This document shows, one piece after another, positions 31,636 to 41,430 of a stretch of 64,000 nucleotides of DNA. Each line of letters starts with the position of its first letter. Within the stretch, counting starts at the first letter, position 1. The notes under the pieces were generated by a model. The model saw nothing but the letters and a program-made list of their open reading frames with translations. It was not told the origin of the DNA and did not search any database. Made by a program: the position numbers and the translations under genes. Origin of the DNA: Mayamaea pseudoterrestris (taxonomy: Eukaryota; Bacillariophyta; Bacillariophyceae; Sellaphorales; Sellaphoraceae); assembly GCA_027923505.1 (NCBI GenBank), contig BROI01000019.1, positions 372,001 to 436,000 on the forward strand, in the 5' to 3' direction.

Positions 31636-34600
31636 TCAACTAAACAATGTGCGTCCACCTGAATTGAACCGCCCTCCTCGACCGCGGCCTGGACCTCCGC
31701 GACCACCAAAACCGGCACTTCCAAGTCGACCAGGCAGTGGCGTTGACGGCGCCGCCGGTTTGGGCTTCGTGTCAGCTGCATTCAGCCGCAGGTTTCCTCC
31801 ACTAGTGCCAAAGTTCTTGTCGATGTCGTCCATGGAAAGACGGTTGCGGATCTTGACCAGCTTCTCTTGTTCCAAGTAAACATTACCCCCAGTGAATTCC
31901 GCATTGGCGCTTTCCGCTTCGTAGCGCAAGACTCTTTGCTTGATGGCGTCCCGTTCGCGAATGGCTTCATCGTCTTTCTTGGAAGCGATTTGAGCCAGCT
32001 TATTATCCGACGGCACAATTAATGATTTGATCTCAATTTTTCCCTTGTTCCCCTTCTTCAGCAATTGAAAATTGACCCCCATCTTTCCCCCCAGCGCGTT
32101 GACGGTAGATGACATTGGAAGAGCGAGACTTTCCGCTGGAGTCGGGTCAAGTGTCTTTTTCTTGATCGTGCTAATCTGGCTTCCCGATGGCATTAATTCG
32201 GCGACCTGCTTTCGCGAAAGATTCTTGCCCTTTTCGAGCGCATCCATCGTGATCTTTCGGAGCTCACGCTCAAATGCTTCTTCCTCAAGCTGTCTCATAT
32301 ATGCTTCTTCGTCAAAATCTTCTTCGTCTTCACTGCTTTCCTCTCCATATTCATCGTCAGAGCTTTCAGCCGACTGCTCGGCGGTGCCTGGCCCTTCCGA
32401 CAGTAAATCACCTTCGACTTTATCGGAAACACTTTCTTGTCCACTTTCAATGCTGTCTTCGTCGTCTTCAAGCTGGGAATTTGATTCGTCGTCGTGCATC
32501 GAGTCATCCAAGGCAATGCTGCTCGACTTGGCGTCCATCAAAGTATCAGCTCTAATTGTTTCGTCGAGCTGTCCTGATTCTTCCATCGCCACAGTTGCAT
32601 TGTGGGCATCAAGCCAGGACGAATAACGAGGAAAACCTTCTTCTTTTAAACTTTGGTTTTTATTGGATGGCAGACTTTTTGTCACCTGTCGCCAACGCGA
32701 ATCGAGAACATCAAAGGTGTCCAGCAGTGAAAATTCGAGCTCGACCGGCAAGCTAGACTTGATAAAGAGGTATCTCTGGAACGCCGCCAAAAATCCCTTT
32801 AGTCGTGGGAGATTAGCTCTGGTGACAACTAAGTTGGCCGCAACATCAAGCAACGTGCAGACAAGCTTGATTCGGTAGGCCGAGGTAGGTGGGTCAATCG
32901 GCGTGGGAACACGCGGATCGTAAACAGAATGCTCCGACACGGCAACAGGCTTTGGCTGAGCTGAGATTGCTTCGTCCATCGTTACCAGCTCCGAATCATC
33001 AAGCTCTTTATCTTCTTGAATAGTTTGTGAGATGCCAGTCGCTGACTTGTAACCTGAAAGTGGGGGTAATTCTGTAACTGACATATCGCCGTTCGCAGCA
33101 ACGAGCTTCTTGCTCGCCTGTCGGAGAGCATGCGGTATCTCGTGGCCAATGTTGATGAAGTCATACAGATGCTGAAGTAAAACTTGTCCAGAGATTTGGC
33201 TACTGCAAAACAACTCTCCCAAGAGTCTCGCATACATTAATACTCTCTGCTGGTCACGGAAATCTGGATGTTCGATTCCCCATCGAAGCTCTTCTACAAC
33301 CAAATCGATCAATTTCACAGAGACTTCGCCCGCACTTCGATGCGCCCTGATTCGTTCCGCAACAGAGGCAATGGCCTGAATCGTCTTATACCTTCCCTTG
33401 CGGCATGCTTTGAGCATCAAGTTTGCCACCAACGCTGCGCAATCGTACGAAGGATCGTTCCAAGGTAAGCGCAAGAGTTGTTTTACTGTTGATGAAATGG
33501 AGCTTTCAGAAGAGTCAAGGTCAACGAGGAAGAGATGTCTCAAATAAGTCTCCAATGGAGGATATTCCTTCGCCTGTTTGCGTGGCCCGGCTGGTAAGGG
33601 ATTGACAGAATACATTGCGGCTTTTATGAGCGATTGCGATCTCTCGTCTAAATTCTTGGCTTTGCTAAGGCGTATCATTATCTCCATCAATGAAGTCAAT
33701 CTCGTGTTGGTCTGCGCATTGAGCCTGTAAATGAACCGACCACAAGTTTCCAGTAAGCAGCACAGAACATCAACATTGCTCCCTGTAAAGTCATCCAGAC
33801 ATCGACGTAGGCATCGAAGAAATACAATGGGCGGTGCCACTGAGAATTTCGTCAATTCGCTAATGTAGCGAGCAGTGCGAAATCGAGATTCTATGTGTTG
33901 ATTTTTCTTATATTTGGTCTGGCCATGAAACTGCTGCTCCAATTCTGAAACCAGTAATTCCGCTACAACATCCGGCCAGATACGGTCGATGGTGGCGGCC
34001 ATTCTCGAATAATATGGAAGTAAGTCAAGACGGTTACGCGGAACAAGAAACAACGTGCGGATTAGTCGTTTTCGTGCGCTTTTTGATGACCCATGATTCG
34101 TGCAGAAACGCTCAGTCAGCTCGTCAATCTGTGCACGCTGATGGCACTCTGGCAGCTCTTGTTCAAGGAGCATCATAAGTCGATAATGAGGCGTATCTTT
34201 GTTCTCTTCTTCCGCTGCTTCGTTCGCTTGATCTGCAAGCATGATATCGCCCTCTGCATCATTCAACTCCGCTTCTGTCATCTGCAATAATTCCGATGGT
34301 CCATCATCGCCCACGTCCTCGTCGTGCTGTGCTTCAAATCGTTTCTTATTATCTTCCTTTCGCTTCTCTACTTGCTCCGCTGTTGATCCCAACAGCGCTG
34401 GAGGAATTGTTGCAAGCAAATCGGGAATATCAGTGTAGAATGCACGAGTTTCTGCGTCGCCAAATGGACCAAAGTCATTCTCACCGCCTTCGCCGCTTTT
34501 CGTCCAAACTTCGAGTCCGCCACCACCGCCCTGAGCTGCATCGTCCCCTGCTACTAGATGGGGAACTGGTTGATCGAGAACGTCGGCGAGTGCCTCTACA

Positions 34601-36120
34601 GTCCTTTCCAAATTTTCCTTGAGCGTACGCGCGTCGGCTAATCCTTTTTCACGAGCTTCCGGCAAAGCACCGGACAAAATTCGATCCTGCTCGCATCGCT
34701 TTTCGAGTTTCAATAGCTTCTTGTGCGTCTGGACAAGAGAATCGGCCATGAACTGATAGGCGCCGAGACAATGTTGCGTTAACGATCGACAAACGTCTAT
34801 ATCGACGTTTCTGTTTGCTGATACATGCATCAGTTCAGTAATCAGTCCGCTAGCTTCCTCTAGCTGATCTTTGGGAGGCAACGAAATGGTATCTTCTTCC
34901 GCGCACACATTCCGTTGGGCCAAGGTGGTTTGAATGTAAGTGACCGCCTGCTGAACTGCTGTAGGCAATCTGCCAAAGATTTCGAAACCTGCTGATTTGG
35001 CGAAGGCCACCAACAAGCCACCATCCTGTACGAAATACTCATGACAATTGTCACCATTGTCCTTTGCTCCTGCAGCTTCCGTCACAACTTTTACAATGAG
35101 TTTCGAATCGTTCAACAAACCCACCAAATAAAACTCAACAAGGATTCTCAGGTTGAGTCGCTTAGTCTTAATATTCTGCCCATGTAGCAAGCCATCTTTG
35201 AGTCCTTGTATCAAGCTGGGCATGAACTCAGGATAACGCTCGTGCAGACAGACGCAGAAGGCGGCCAACGTATCGATCTCGCTCGCCTTTGGTTGACTTT
35301 CCAAAACATTCGTCACAAGCTCCTCCACGTAGCGCGTCAAATTCAAACTCTTTGCTTCCTTTAAAAGTTCAACTTTAGAAAAGCTCCATGCTGAACCTGA
35401 TTTGATCTTTTTGACGAAAGCCGTACACTTTTTGAGATCAGTTTTGAGCGTCTTTTTACTGGCTTCAAAGTTGGCTCGCGATTGCGCCAACACATCCTCT
35501 TGCAATGCCGCTCGGTACTCTGCATGACGGTGATAAGTATCAATCATAGACAGAATAAGTTCGCGAGAATGTTTCAGTTTGTTGAGCGCGTCTTCTTTTC
35601 GTTGTTTGATGCGTCGTTCCTCATTTGCCTTTGCCTTGGCGACGGCATGCGCTTCGAGTTTGACCTTATCGTTTGCTTGTTTCTCTTGCTCCTGCTTCGC
35701 AATGCGGTCCTTTTCGGCTTGAGTCTGTGTCGCTGCTTGCTTTTGGGGTACTTTAGATGACACAGCATCCTTCTTTCCAGTGCCAAAAGCGGATCGATTG
35801 CTCGGCAATCCGCGCCCTCCAGCTGCTCCCGTCGCAGTATTACCTCTCGCTCCTCCGCCTCTCCCATTTCCTCCTCCGCTGCGACTAGAAGCTATTGTTG
35901 GAGCTTTTACTTCAGTCTTTTTCGCATTATTGCTGTCTTTATCGTTGTTGCTACTGCTGGCATTGTTCGAGGAACTTTCCGCCGTCGGTCCTCGTCCTGT
36001 TCGTCCTCCTCGGGCAGTATTGCCGCCGCGTCGGCCCCCTCGCTGATTTCCGCCACCTCGGCCGCCTCCTGACGTCTGCCCAGGAGGCGGCTTGGGCTGC
36101 TGCTGCGGCTGAGACGCCAT
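31636..36120 (-). CDS. UPF2: Nonsense-mediated decay factor UPF2
   Basis: Single exon, 1494 residues from ATG 36120; the frame starts three codons earlier at a GTG. The N-terminus is low-complexity with RGG-like repeats (GGGRGGGNQRGGRRGG), then a basic helical region. Three MIF4G domains follow. The first is near residues 210-420. The second begins YRLMMLLEQELPECHQRAQI and continues RTLFLVPRNRLDLLPYYSRM and LLETCGRFIYRL. The third includes KQLLRLPWNDPSYDCAALVA and YARLLGELFCSSQIS. A long acidic stretch precedes the UPF1-binding region (FERELRKITMDALEKGK), and the C-terminus is Gly/Arg-rich. UPF2 bridges UPF1 and UPF3 in NMD. The RG-rich ends are unusual for the family and could bind RNA. The length is in the family range. 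Confidence 0.93.
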   Translation of the reverse strand: MASQPQQQPKPPPGQTSGGGRGGGNQRGGRRGGNTARGGRTGRGPTAESSSNNASSSNNDKDSNNAKKTEVKAPTIASSRSGGGNGRGGGARGNTATGAAGGRGLPSNRSAFGTGKKDAVSSKVPQKQAATQTQAEKDRIAKQEQEKQANDKVKLEAHAVAKAKANEERRIKQRKEDALNKLKHSRELILSMIDTYHRHAEYRAALQEDVLAQSRANFEASKKTLKTDLKKCTAFVKKIKSGSAWSFSKVELLKEAKSLNLTRYVEELVTNVLESQPKASEIDTLAAFCVCLHERYPEFMPSLIQGLKDGLLHGQNIKTKRLNLRILVEFYLVGLLNDSKLIVKVVTEAAGAKDNGDNCHEYFVQDGGLLVAFAKSAGFEIFGRLPTAVQQAVTYIQTTLAQRNVCAEEDTISLPPKDQLEEASGLITELMHVSANRNVDIDVCRSLTQHCLGAYQFMADSLVQTHKKLLKLEKRCEQDRILSGALPEAREKGLADARTLKENLERTVEALADVLDQPVPHLVAGDDAAQGGGGGLEVWTKSGEGGENDFGPFGDAETRAFYTDIPDLLATIPPALLGSTAEQVEKRKEDNKKRFEAQHDEDVGDDGPSELLQMTEAELNDAEGDIMLADQANEAAEEENKDTPHYRLMMLLEQELPECHQRAQIDELTERFCTNHGSSKSARKRLIRTLFLVPRNRLDLLPYYSRMAATIDRIWPDVVAELLVSELEQQFHGQTKYKKNQHIESRFRTARYISELTKFSVAPPIVFLRCLRRCLDDFTGSNVDVLCCLLETCGRFIYRLNAQTNTRLTSLMEIMIRLSKAKNLDERSQSLIKAAMYSVNPLPAGPRKQAKEYPPLETYLRHLFLVDLDSSESSISSTVKQLLRLPWNDPSYDCAALVANLMLKACRKGRYKTIQAIASVAERIRAHRSAGEVSVKLIDLVVEELRWGIEHPDFRDQQRVLMYARLLGELFCSSQISGQVLLQHLYDFINIGHEIPHALRQASKKLVAANGDMSVTELPPLSGYKSATGISQTIQEDKELDDSELVTMDEAISAQPKPVAVSEHSVYDPRVPTPIDPPTSAYRIKLVCTLLDVAANLVVTRANLPRLKGFLAAFQRYLFIKSSLPVELEFSLLDTFDVLDSRWRQVTKSLPSNKNQSLKEEGFPRYSSWLDAHNATVAMEESGQLDETIRADTLMDAKSSSIALDDSMHDDESNSQLEDDEDSIESGQESVSDKVEGDLLSEGPGTAEQSAESSDDEYGEESSEDEEDFDEEAYMRQLEEEAFERELRKITMDALEKGKNLSRKQVAELMPSGSQISTIKKKTLDPTPAESLALPMSSTVNALGGKMGVNFQLLKKGNKGKIEIKSLIVPSDNKLAQIASKKDDEAIRERDAIKQRVLRYEAESANAEFTGGNVYLEQEKLVKIRNRLSMDDIDKNFGTSGGNLRLNAADTKPKPAAPSTPLPGRLGSAGFGGRGGPGRGRGGRFNSGGRTLFS

Positions 36121-36464
36121 GGTGGTCACATTGATGAACGCGCAGAGGCGGTCAAGATTTTTTGTGTGGTCCTTTCACGACGTCCAAGCGGTATCCCGTA
36201 TCCTTAACTTACTTACACTCAAAGTTAGCCACCATAATGGTATCGCTTTCGCCAATCAACTTGCTTTATTTGACTTGATTATTTATACTAAAAATTGTTA
36301 ATACTATAAATTCCTCCAACCGACAACCATTGTATAATAGGCTCTGCGTTGACAGTTGCATTGTCATACATTCGCCAGCAGACACTCCAATCCTGATGTC
36401 AAACAAAGCTACTAGTTTACAGCGCAACCTGCTCAAACCAAACATGCACAGAGACTACTACACA
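36121..36464. other. Spacer between BRF1 end and UPF2 start
   Basis: 344 bp between two minus-strand genes, holding the UPF2 promoter and the BRF1 3' end. It is AT-rich between 36230 and 36310. No coding signal was recognised. Confidence 0.4.
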
Positions 36465-38402
36465 CTATATCATTTCGAACTCATTCTCGGCGGTCGCATC
36501 GCCGCCAGTGCCACCATCCATGGCAAAACTGCCGTCTTCATCGAATATCGAGCTCATGGCATCATAGTTGATCTTGCGCGACACTTTGCGCGTCGCCATG
36601 GCGGCCAACAATTGTTCCTCCGTCGTTGGAGGTGCTCCATCGTTGTCGCCATTTCCTCGCCTCGTTCTATAACGGGCTTGACCTTGAACTTGAACCATAT
36701 CTTCCTTCTCCATGGCCTTGCTGTTAGCTTCGGCAGTCAAGCGATCGCTTTCCTTGCGTTGCTGTTGTACCAAATAATCCTTATTGAGCTTGTTAAAAAT
36801 GACTTCCTTTTGCCGTTCCTCTTCTTCTGATCGAAACAGGCTATCAATTTCTAGATCAATTGATTCTGGCAAATCTTGCTTGAACTCACTCAGCGATATT
36901 TTAGACTCGGTCGGTACAAGCGAAACTTGAAGTTCCTCTGCAGTGCAGTAATCCGGTAGAACAATGGCCTTGCCAGACCGATTGCGCGGGTAAATAGTCT
37001 TCATCTCGTCTGGCAGCGTAGAAACGTCATGACCAGAGTAAAGGACCATTGACTTGGAGGTCGCATCGACTGCTGCAGGTTTCTTGTTAAAATCGTCATC
37101 TGCATTGTCGTCAACGGTTTTTATTTCTAAATCAACCAAAGACTTTTCACCGGACGCAGGCGCGGATCCCGCTTCAGCAAGCTCCTTTTCTAACGCACTG
37201 TATAACTCTGAGTGCAGCTCTCGGTTTGGGTTCCTTCGCTGGTGTGTGGCGCGCCATAGCGTCGCTCGCTTTCCTTCCGCAGGATTATCCAGCGCCCCCG
37301 ACGTCAGCAATTCAACGTTGCCATTCTGAATAGCCTTTGCGCGTGCTTCCAGCATCTTGTTGCGTGTGAAGACTGGCGGGTCCGCTTCAGATTCTAAATC
37401 AACTTGACCAAAGGTTTCCAGCGTTAACTTGGCACTAGGAGTTTGCTCAAACTCTTTGATACGTGTCGACACAGTCAGTCCACACACGCGAAGAATGCGC
37501 GTGACATCCTGATGGTCCCTACTGAAGCCATGGGCCCGCGCCGCAATTAAAAGGGCTGCGGCACAAATCCCAGCGGGCCGCCGACCGGCGACAATCCAGT
37601 CTCGCTTCATGCGTCCTACCAATCGAAGGGCAGTCATGGCCACGGCGTTGGCCTTCTTGTCCAAACCCAGATGAGCGGCAAAGCGATAGATGTACAAGGC
37701 TGGGTCTATAATTTCAAGCTTGAGTCCGAGCAATCGACGAAACTTGAGAAAGGTTGTTCCAAGAGTATATACGTTGACTTGGAGCACGTCTGAGAAATCA
37801 ATCAACATGTGTTGACTCTTTTCCTGTCGACAAGCAATGTAAAGACAAGCTGCAACGACATGAGTCGTCCTTCGCCCCTGCACAAAATTCTTCTCCACAG
37901 CGACAGTGAACAAGCGATGCGCCGCATCTATAAAAGTGGAACCCAACCGCAGCCGACTCGCCACATCCTGTATCCGACGACGGCCATTCGCCAGTGTAGT
38001 CTCTCGCGAGTCTCGTGAAAATCCAAATCGGCCAACGGTACTTCCCATGCCGCCTCGTCCTCCACCACCCGCCGTATACGCCTTGCTGCTCGTGGCACTG
38101 ACAAACTGTCCCACCATGCTGCTTGCACCACCGGCGCCTTCCACAAATTCAACAGCGCTGACAATCGCATTGTCTTCCACAACAACGCCGCAGGCAACGC
38201 AAACGCTTGCGCCAGTTCCACTGCTCGTCTGCGTTGGTTGCTCCAAGTCGGTGCTTCCGCAATTGGGACAGTAGAGGACCATGCCGGAATGATAAGTCGA
38301 GGATGCAGCGGCAGCATTAAACGAAGTTGCTCCCGTGTCATTGATATTTTCATTCATCGCTGTGCCAGCGGCGAACGATACAGATCGCTGCTGATCCGAC
38401 AT
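36465..38402 (-). CDS. BRF1: TFIIIB subunit BRF1
   Basis: Single exon, 645 residues. A zinc ribbon (YCPNCGSTDLEQ, then CVACGVVVEDN) opens the protein. Two cyclin folds follow, with landmarks AAHRLFTVAVEKNFVQGR, VVAACLYIACRQEKSQH, LKFRRLLGLKLEIIDPALYI and GRRPAGICAAALLIAARAHG. The C-terminal half includes the Brf1 homology region (KINYDAMSSIFDEDGSF) that binds TBP and BDP1. BRF1 recruits RNA polymerase III to tRNA and 5S genes. A Gly-rich insertion (TAGGGGRGGMGS) lies between ribbon and first fold. UPF2 and BRF1 share a strand and are 344 bp apart. Confidence 0.92.
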   Translation of the reverse strand: MSDQQRSVSFAAGTAMNENINDTGATSFNAAAASSTYHSGMVLYCPNCGSTDLEQPTQTSSGTGASVCVACGVVVEDNAIVSAVEFVEGAGGASSMVGQFVSATSSKAYTAGGGGRGGMGSTVGRFGFSRDSRETTLANGRRRIQDVASRLRLGSTFIDAAHRLFTVAVEKNFVQGRRTTHVVAACLYIACRQEKSQHMLIDFSDVLQVNVYTLGTTFLKFRRLLGLKLEIIDPALYIYRFAAHLGLDKKANAVAMTALRLVGRMKRDWIVAGRRPAGICAAALLIAARAHGFSRDHQDVTRILRVCGLTVSTRIKEFEQTPSAKLTLETFGQVDLESEADPPVFTRNKMLEARAKAIQNGNVELLTSGALDNPAEGKRATLWRATHQRRNPNRELHSELYSALEKELAEAGSAPASGEKSLVDLEIKTVDDNADDDFNKKPAAVDATSKSMVLYSGHDVSTLPDEMKTIYPRNRSGKAIVLPDYCTAEELQVSLVPTESKISLSEFKQDLPESIDLEIDSLFRSEEEERQKEVIFNKLNKDYLVQQQRKESDRLTAEANSKAMEKEDMVQVQGQARYRTRRGNGDNDGAPPTTEEQLLAAMATRKVSRKINYDAMSSIFDEDGSFAMDGGTGGDATAENEFEMI

Positions 38403-39308
38403 GATTGCTGTTTTTGTAACTGATTAACAGTTAATAGTCAATGATTGTTCGATATCCAATGGAAATTTGAGACGGATGATTTCGATAAAGAGCGAGAGTC
38501 ATAAGTATTCTTATCGCTATCGGCTTGAGGAACTGAAGACCCTCGAGTTTCGTGTAAATAGAAAGTAAATAGGCTTGCTGCAGGGCTCCCAAATCTCATG
38601 GTGATTTGCTCGGGTTTCACGGTCGCGACGCTTCGTCGGAGCGTTACTCGAGTACCAGTTACTGTCGGACCAGCATCAATCAACTCTGGTCGCCTGGTGA
38701 CCATGGAAATTGTGACGCCAAAGATCCACTATCGCTGCTGCTACTGTACAGCGGAGGAAGGAACCAACGACATGGAGTAGTAGCGTATCCGTTATAATTG
38801 CGTTTCGTAAGGATTTAACGAAATTCACGGCTTAGTACGGATCAAACTGGCGGATTGAGATTGGTACGTCATCCACAGGCATGAGAGTGAGAAGAAAGAT
38901 CGGTTCAGCAACATTCTCCCTTCGAAAACCTCCATATTGACAGCCCATGACGATACTCTTTGATTCCGTGAATCCCAATTTATGTGCCTTACGAATCAGA
39001 CCACAATTCTCCGAGGCTTGTCGATGTGAAAGAGTTGAATGTGTGACTAGCAGCTACGAGCGAATTGACAGTGAAGATGTGACGAGCCAATGATTCATTG
39101 TAAAATTAAAGTTTGAGATCACAAGGAGCCTTTGGCTCATATGCGTGATAACATATCCACAGTGAGGCTTTGTTGTTCGTCGTCCCGATGTCGTTTCGCA
39201 CGCTGCTCGCATGCGTACCGTAGCTTTCCCTCAACATTCTGCTCATCTCCACATCAATCGCTTTCATAACAAATCAAATTACAGGATCTCTGCCGATATA
39301 GTTATCTC
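38403..39308. other. Gene-free 0.9-kb divergent region
   Basis: No gene supported. It must contain the BRF1 and Mpv17 promoters. Short frames on both strands around 38440-38800 overlap each other and resemble nothing known. The 80 bp before 39309 are A/T- and C-rich, 5'-UTR-like. Confidence 0.4.
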
Positions 39309-40133
39309 ATGATTCATCATTGGACAGCTTGCTTGTTCATTTGGACGCTGGCTTTCGCTTGTGGATTCTCGCATCCTCTTGTCGCCCAACAAGGCCTGAA
39401 GGCTCGCCGGCACCAAGGTACGCTTGGGCTGCTCATTCGAGGCGGACAACAAGGCGAGGAAGCGAAAGACATGCCATCATCGCACAAATTGCAGCATAGA
39501 ATAGGAGAGGACTCTCAAATTATTAAATCGTCCGCTCCGGTCGCCGCCATGACGACTGCCCTTGGGTCCTTTGCAAGATTCTACGAAGGCTCGTTGGCAC
39601 GACGACCCATTGTCACCAAGAGCCTTACAGCTGGTTTCATATTTGGACTGAGCGACTTGTTGGCGCAAAAGATTGAAAGCCGAGACTCAAGTAAAACTAC
39701 CAAGTCAGTTTCGCAGCTCGACTGGTCTCGCATTCTCGCATCTGCTGCCGTTGGATTGTTTTATTTTGGCCCGGCAGCTCACTACTGGTACAACTGGGTT
39801 TTTTCAATTCTTCCTGGTACGAGCCTTGCGAGTACGCTACAAAAGGCTGCTTTGGGACAGCTAATATTTGGACCATGCTTCACCTGCATTTACTTTGGCG
39901 TCGGCTTGGCGCAGTCGGGCAAATTTACCTTGAGCAACTGGGTCACCAAGGTACGGCAAGACTTGTTTGGAGCATGGTTGGCTGGAACAAGCTTTTGGCC
40001 GCTGGTCGACATTATCAGCTACTCGCTGGTGCCAAAAACGTACATTCCACTCTTTGTTAACATGTGCAGCTTGGTGTGGACCATATACTTGTCACTGCTA
40101 TCGAATCGAAGCGCCAAGGCTGGAGCGGCATAA
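39309..40133 (+). CDS. Mpv17/PMP22 family protein, probably plastid-targeted
   Basis: Single exon, 274 residues. The N-terminal segment (TACLFIWTLAFACGFSHP) is a signal peptide with an ACG|F junction, matching the diatom plastid pattern, followed by a basic, Ser/Gln-rich transit-like region to about residue 75. The Mpv17/PMP22 core follows: YEGSLARRPIVTKSLTAGFI, GLSDLLAQKIE, FGPAAHYWYNW, GPCFTCIYFGVGLA and LFGAWLAGTSFWPLVDIISY, with four membrane spans. The Mpv17 signature WP...N is represented by WPLVD and FVNMCSLVWTIYLS. Members form pores in organelle membranes. The exact organelle here needs localisation data. It converges with the APP1-like gene. Confidence 0.85.
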   Translation: MIHHWTACLFIWTLAFACGFSHPLVAQQGLKARRHQGTLGLLIRGGQQGEEAKDMPSSHKLQHRIGEDSQIIKSSAPVAAMTTALGSFARFYEGSLARRPIVTKSLTAGFIFGLSDLLAQKIESRDSSKTTKSVSQLDWSRILASAAVGLFYFGPAAHYWYNWVFSILPGTSLASTLQKAALGQLIFGPCFTCIYFGVGLAQSGKFTLSNWVTKVRQDLFGAWLAGTSFWPLVDIISYSLVPKTYIPLFVNMCSLVWTIYLSLLSNRSAKAGAA

Positions 40134-40285
40134 GAAAAATGACTTTTAATATGTACCTGTAATGTATAGTAGCTAGTTTGTTTACAAATATCTTTTGCGT
40201 TTGTACGAGGATGACTGTCCCTTTGCAAAACCGTCGTCTGCACGAGCCATTCGCAGTGTTCACTCATCAAGTTGAGGCACGCACA

Positions 40286-41236
40286 TCATGTTCCAAGCAA
40301 CCGTGCAGCTCGTTCCAAGTCGCGGTTGAGATCAATCCACTTGTCGCTAGTTTGATTGACGCCTGCCAGTTTGCTGACGGCTGCCTCCATAACACTTTCC
40401 AATCCATCCAAACTTATGAGCCCCAGCTGCACCGCTGCCACGGCAGCTCCGACGTACGTTCGGAAAAAGATGATTGGTCTTCCATTGATAAGCTTTGGTG
40501 CTGGTACTTCTGTTGCAGCAGCAGCTCCTGGCTGATCCTTGACGTAGTGTAAAAAGACAGCCATGACTAATTCAGGATATTCGCGCAGCATGGTTTCACC
40601 GGCTTCCTGGTCAAGCTCGCCAGTGTCGCCCACGTATACGTATTGCATGATAGAGCCGGTAGGATCCTGCTCCAATAGCCGCTCAAAATTACTAAACTTG
40701 CGAAGTCCCTTGCGATCTTGAACAATCCATTCTGCTACACTACCATAGAGAACAGGTCCGAGTCCCCAGTTGTCAACCCCAGCTGCCTGGCCAGCCTTGA
40801 CAAAGGCTTGCGCAACGCTACTTGAATCTTTCAACTTCAATGCTCCCTTGAATTCCTCTGCTCGCGCTGTCAAAATGGCAACCTTTGGAGGACTCAATGC
40901 TGTTGGCGATGCAGCATTGACGCCAAGGCTTAGCTGCAGCATGAATTCCGCAACGCCTGGATAGACTTGTCCGCGATCATACTGCACGTCGATTCCTCCC
41001 AGCGCTACTCCGGCAACTTGAACGCCTCCGCTACTTTTGAGCGTGTCGTCCACGTCTGAAATGACTTGTGTGCAGACGATTGTTCGTGCCGGCGATGCTG
41101 CGCGGGGTGTCACGTTCAAAGACGATTTAGATGGTCGTAGGTCTTGTCGCCATGAGAAATAAAAGCCGTCGACTCTATAGAGACTACTAAGAAGTAGAAG
41201 TAGACATAATTGCTGGTAAATATAGTGCAAAAGCAT
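40286..41236 (-). CDS. APP1-like (DUF2183) phosphatase, probably organellar
   Basis: Single exon, 316 residues. A hydrophobic start (QQLCLLLLLSSLYRVDGFYF) has an aromatic-following cleavage site, a diatom plastid or secretory presequence. The core carries VISDVDDTLKSSGGV, the DxDxT acid-phosphatase motif of the DUF2183 family (yeast APP1 phosphatidate phosphatase), then YPGVAEFMLQLSLG, VAILTARAEEFKG (second HAD motif T), and IMQYVYVGDTGELDQEAGE (motif with GD..D). Enzymes of this group dephosphorylate phosphatidate. Substrate and organelle are inferred. The C-terminal 40 residues form a soluble helix. Confidence 0.8.
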   Translation of the reverse strand: MLLHYIYQQLCLLLLLSSLYRVDGFYFSWRQDLRPSKSSLNVTPRAASPARTIVCTQVISDVDDTLKSSGGVQVAGVALGGIDVQYDRGQVYPGVAEFMLQLSLGVNAASPTALSPPKVAILTARAEEFKGALKLKDSSSVAQAFVKAGQAAGVDNWGLGPVLYGSVAEWIVQDRKGLRKFSNFERLLEQDPTGSIMQYVYVGDTGELDQEAGETMLREYPELVMAVFLHYVKDQPGAAAATEVPAPKLINGRPIIFFRTYVGAAVAAVQLGLISLDGLESVMEAAVSKLAGVNQTSDKWIDLNRDLERAARLLGT

Positions 41237-41430
41237 GCTGATTCGATGATCTCCTAGGAACTGAACGAAAGGATTTGCGATTTGCGATTTGCGATGCGTC
41301 GTCGTCTGCCCGAATTGTCGTGTCGTAGATGTAACGATGCGACAGATCCTTCACCCTCGTCATCATCATCATCACATTCTTGCATCATGCAAGTCTCTGG
41401 AAGTTTACTTAAGCATGCTGCAACGATATC

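Noticed and set aside
32072-36134. Serine- and leucine-rich open frames on the plus strand opposite UPF2
   Set aside because: They mirror the codons of a strongly supported minus-strand gene and resemble no family.
38438-38797. Overlapping short frames on both strands between BRF1 and Mpv17
   Set aside because: Mutually overlapping, no known motif, no splice support.
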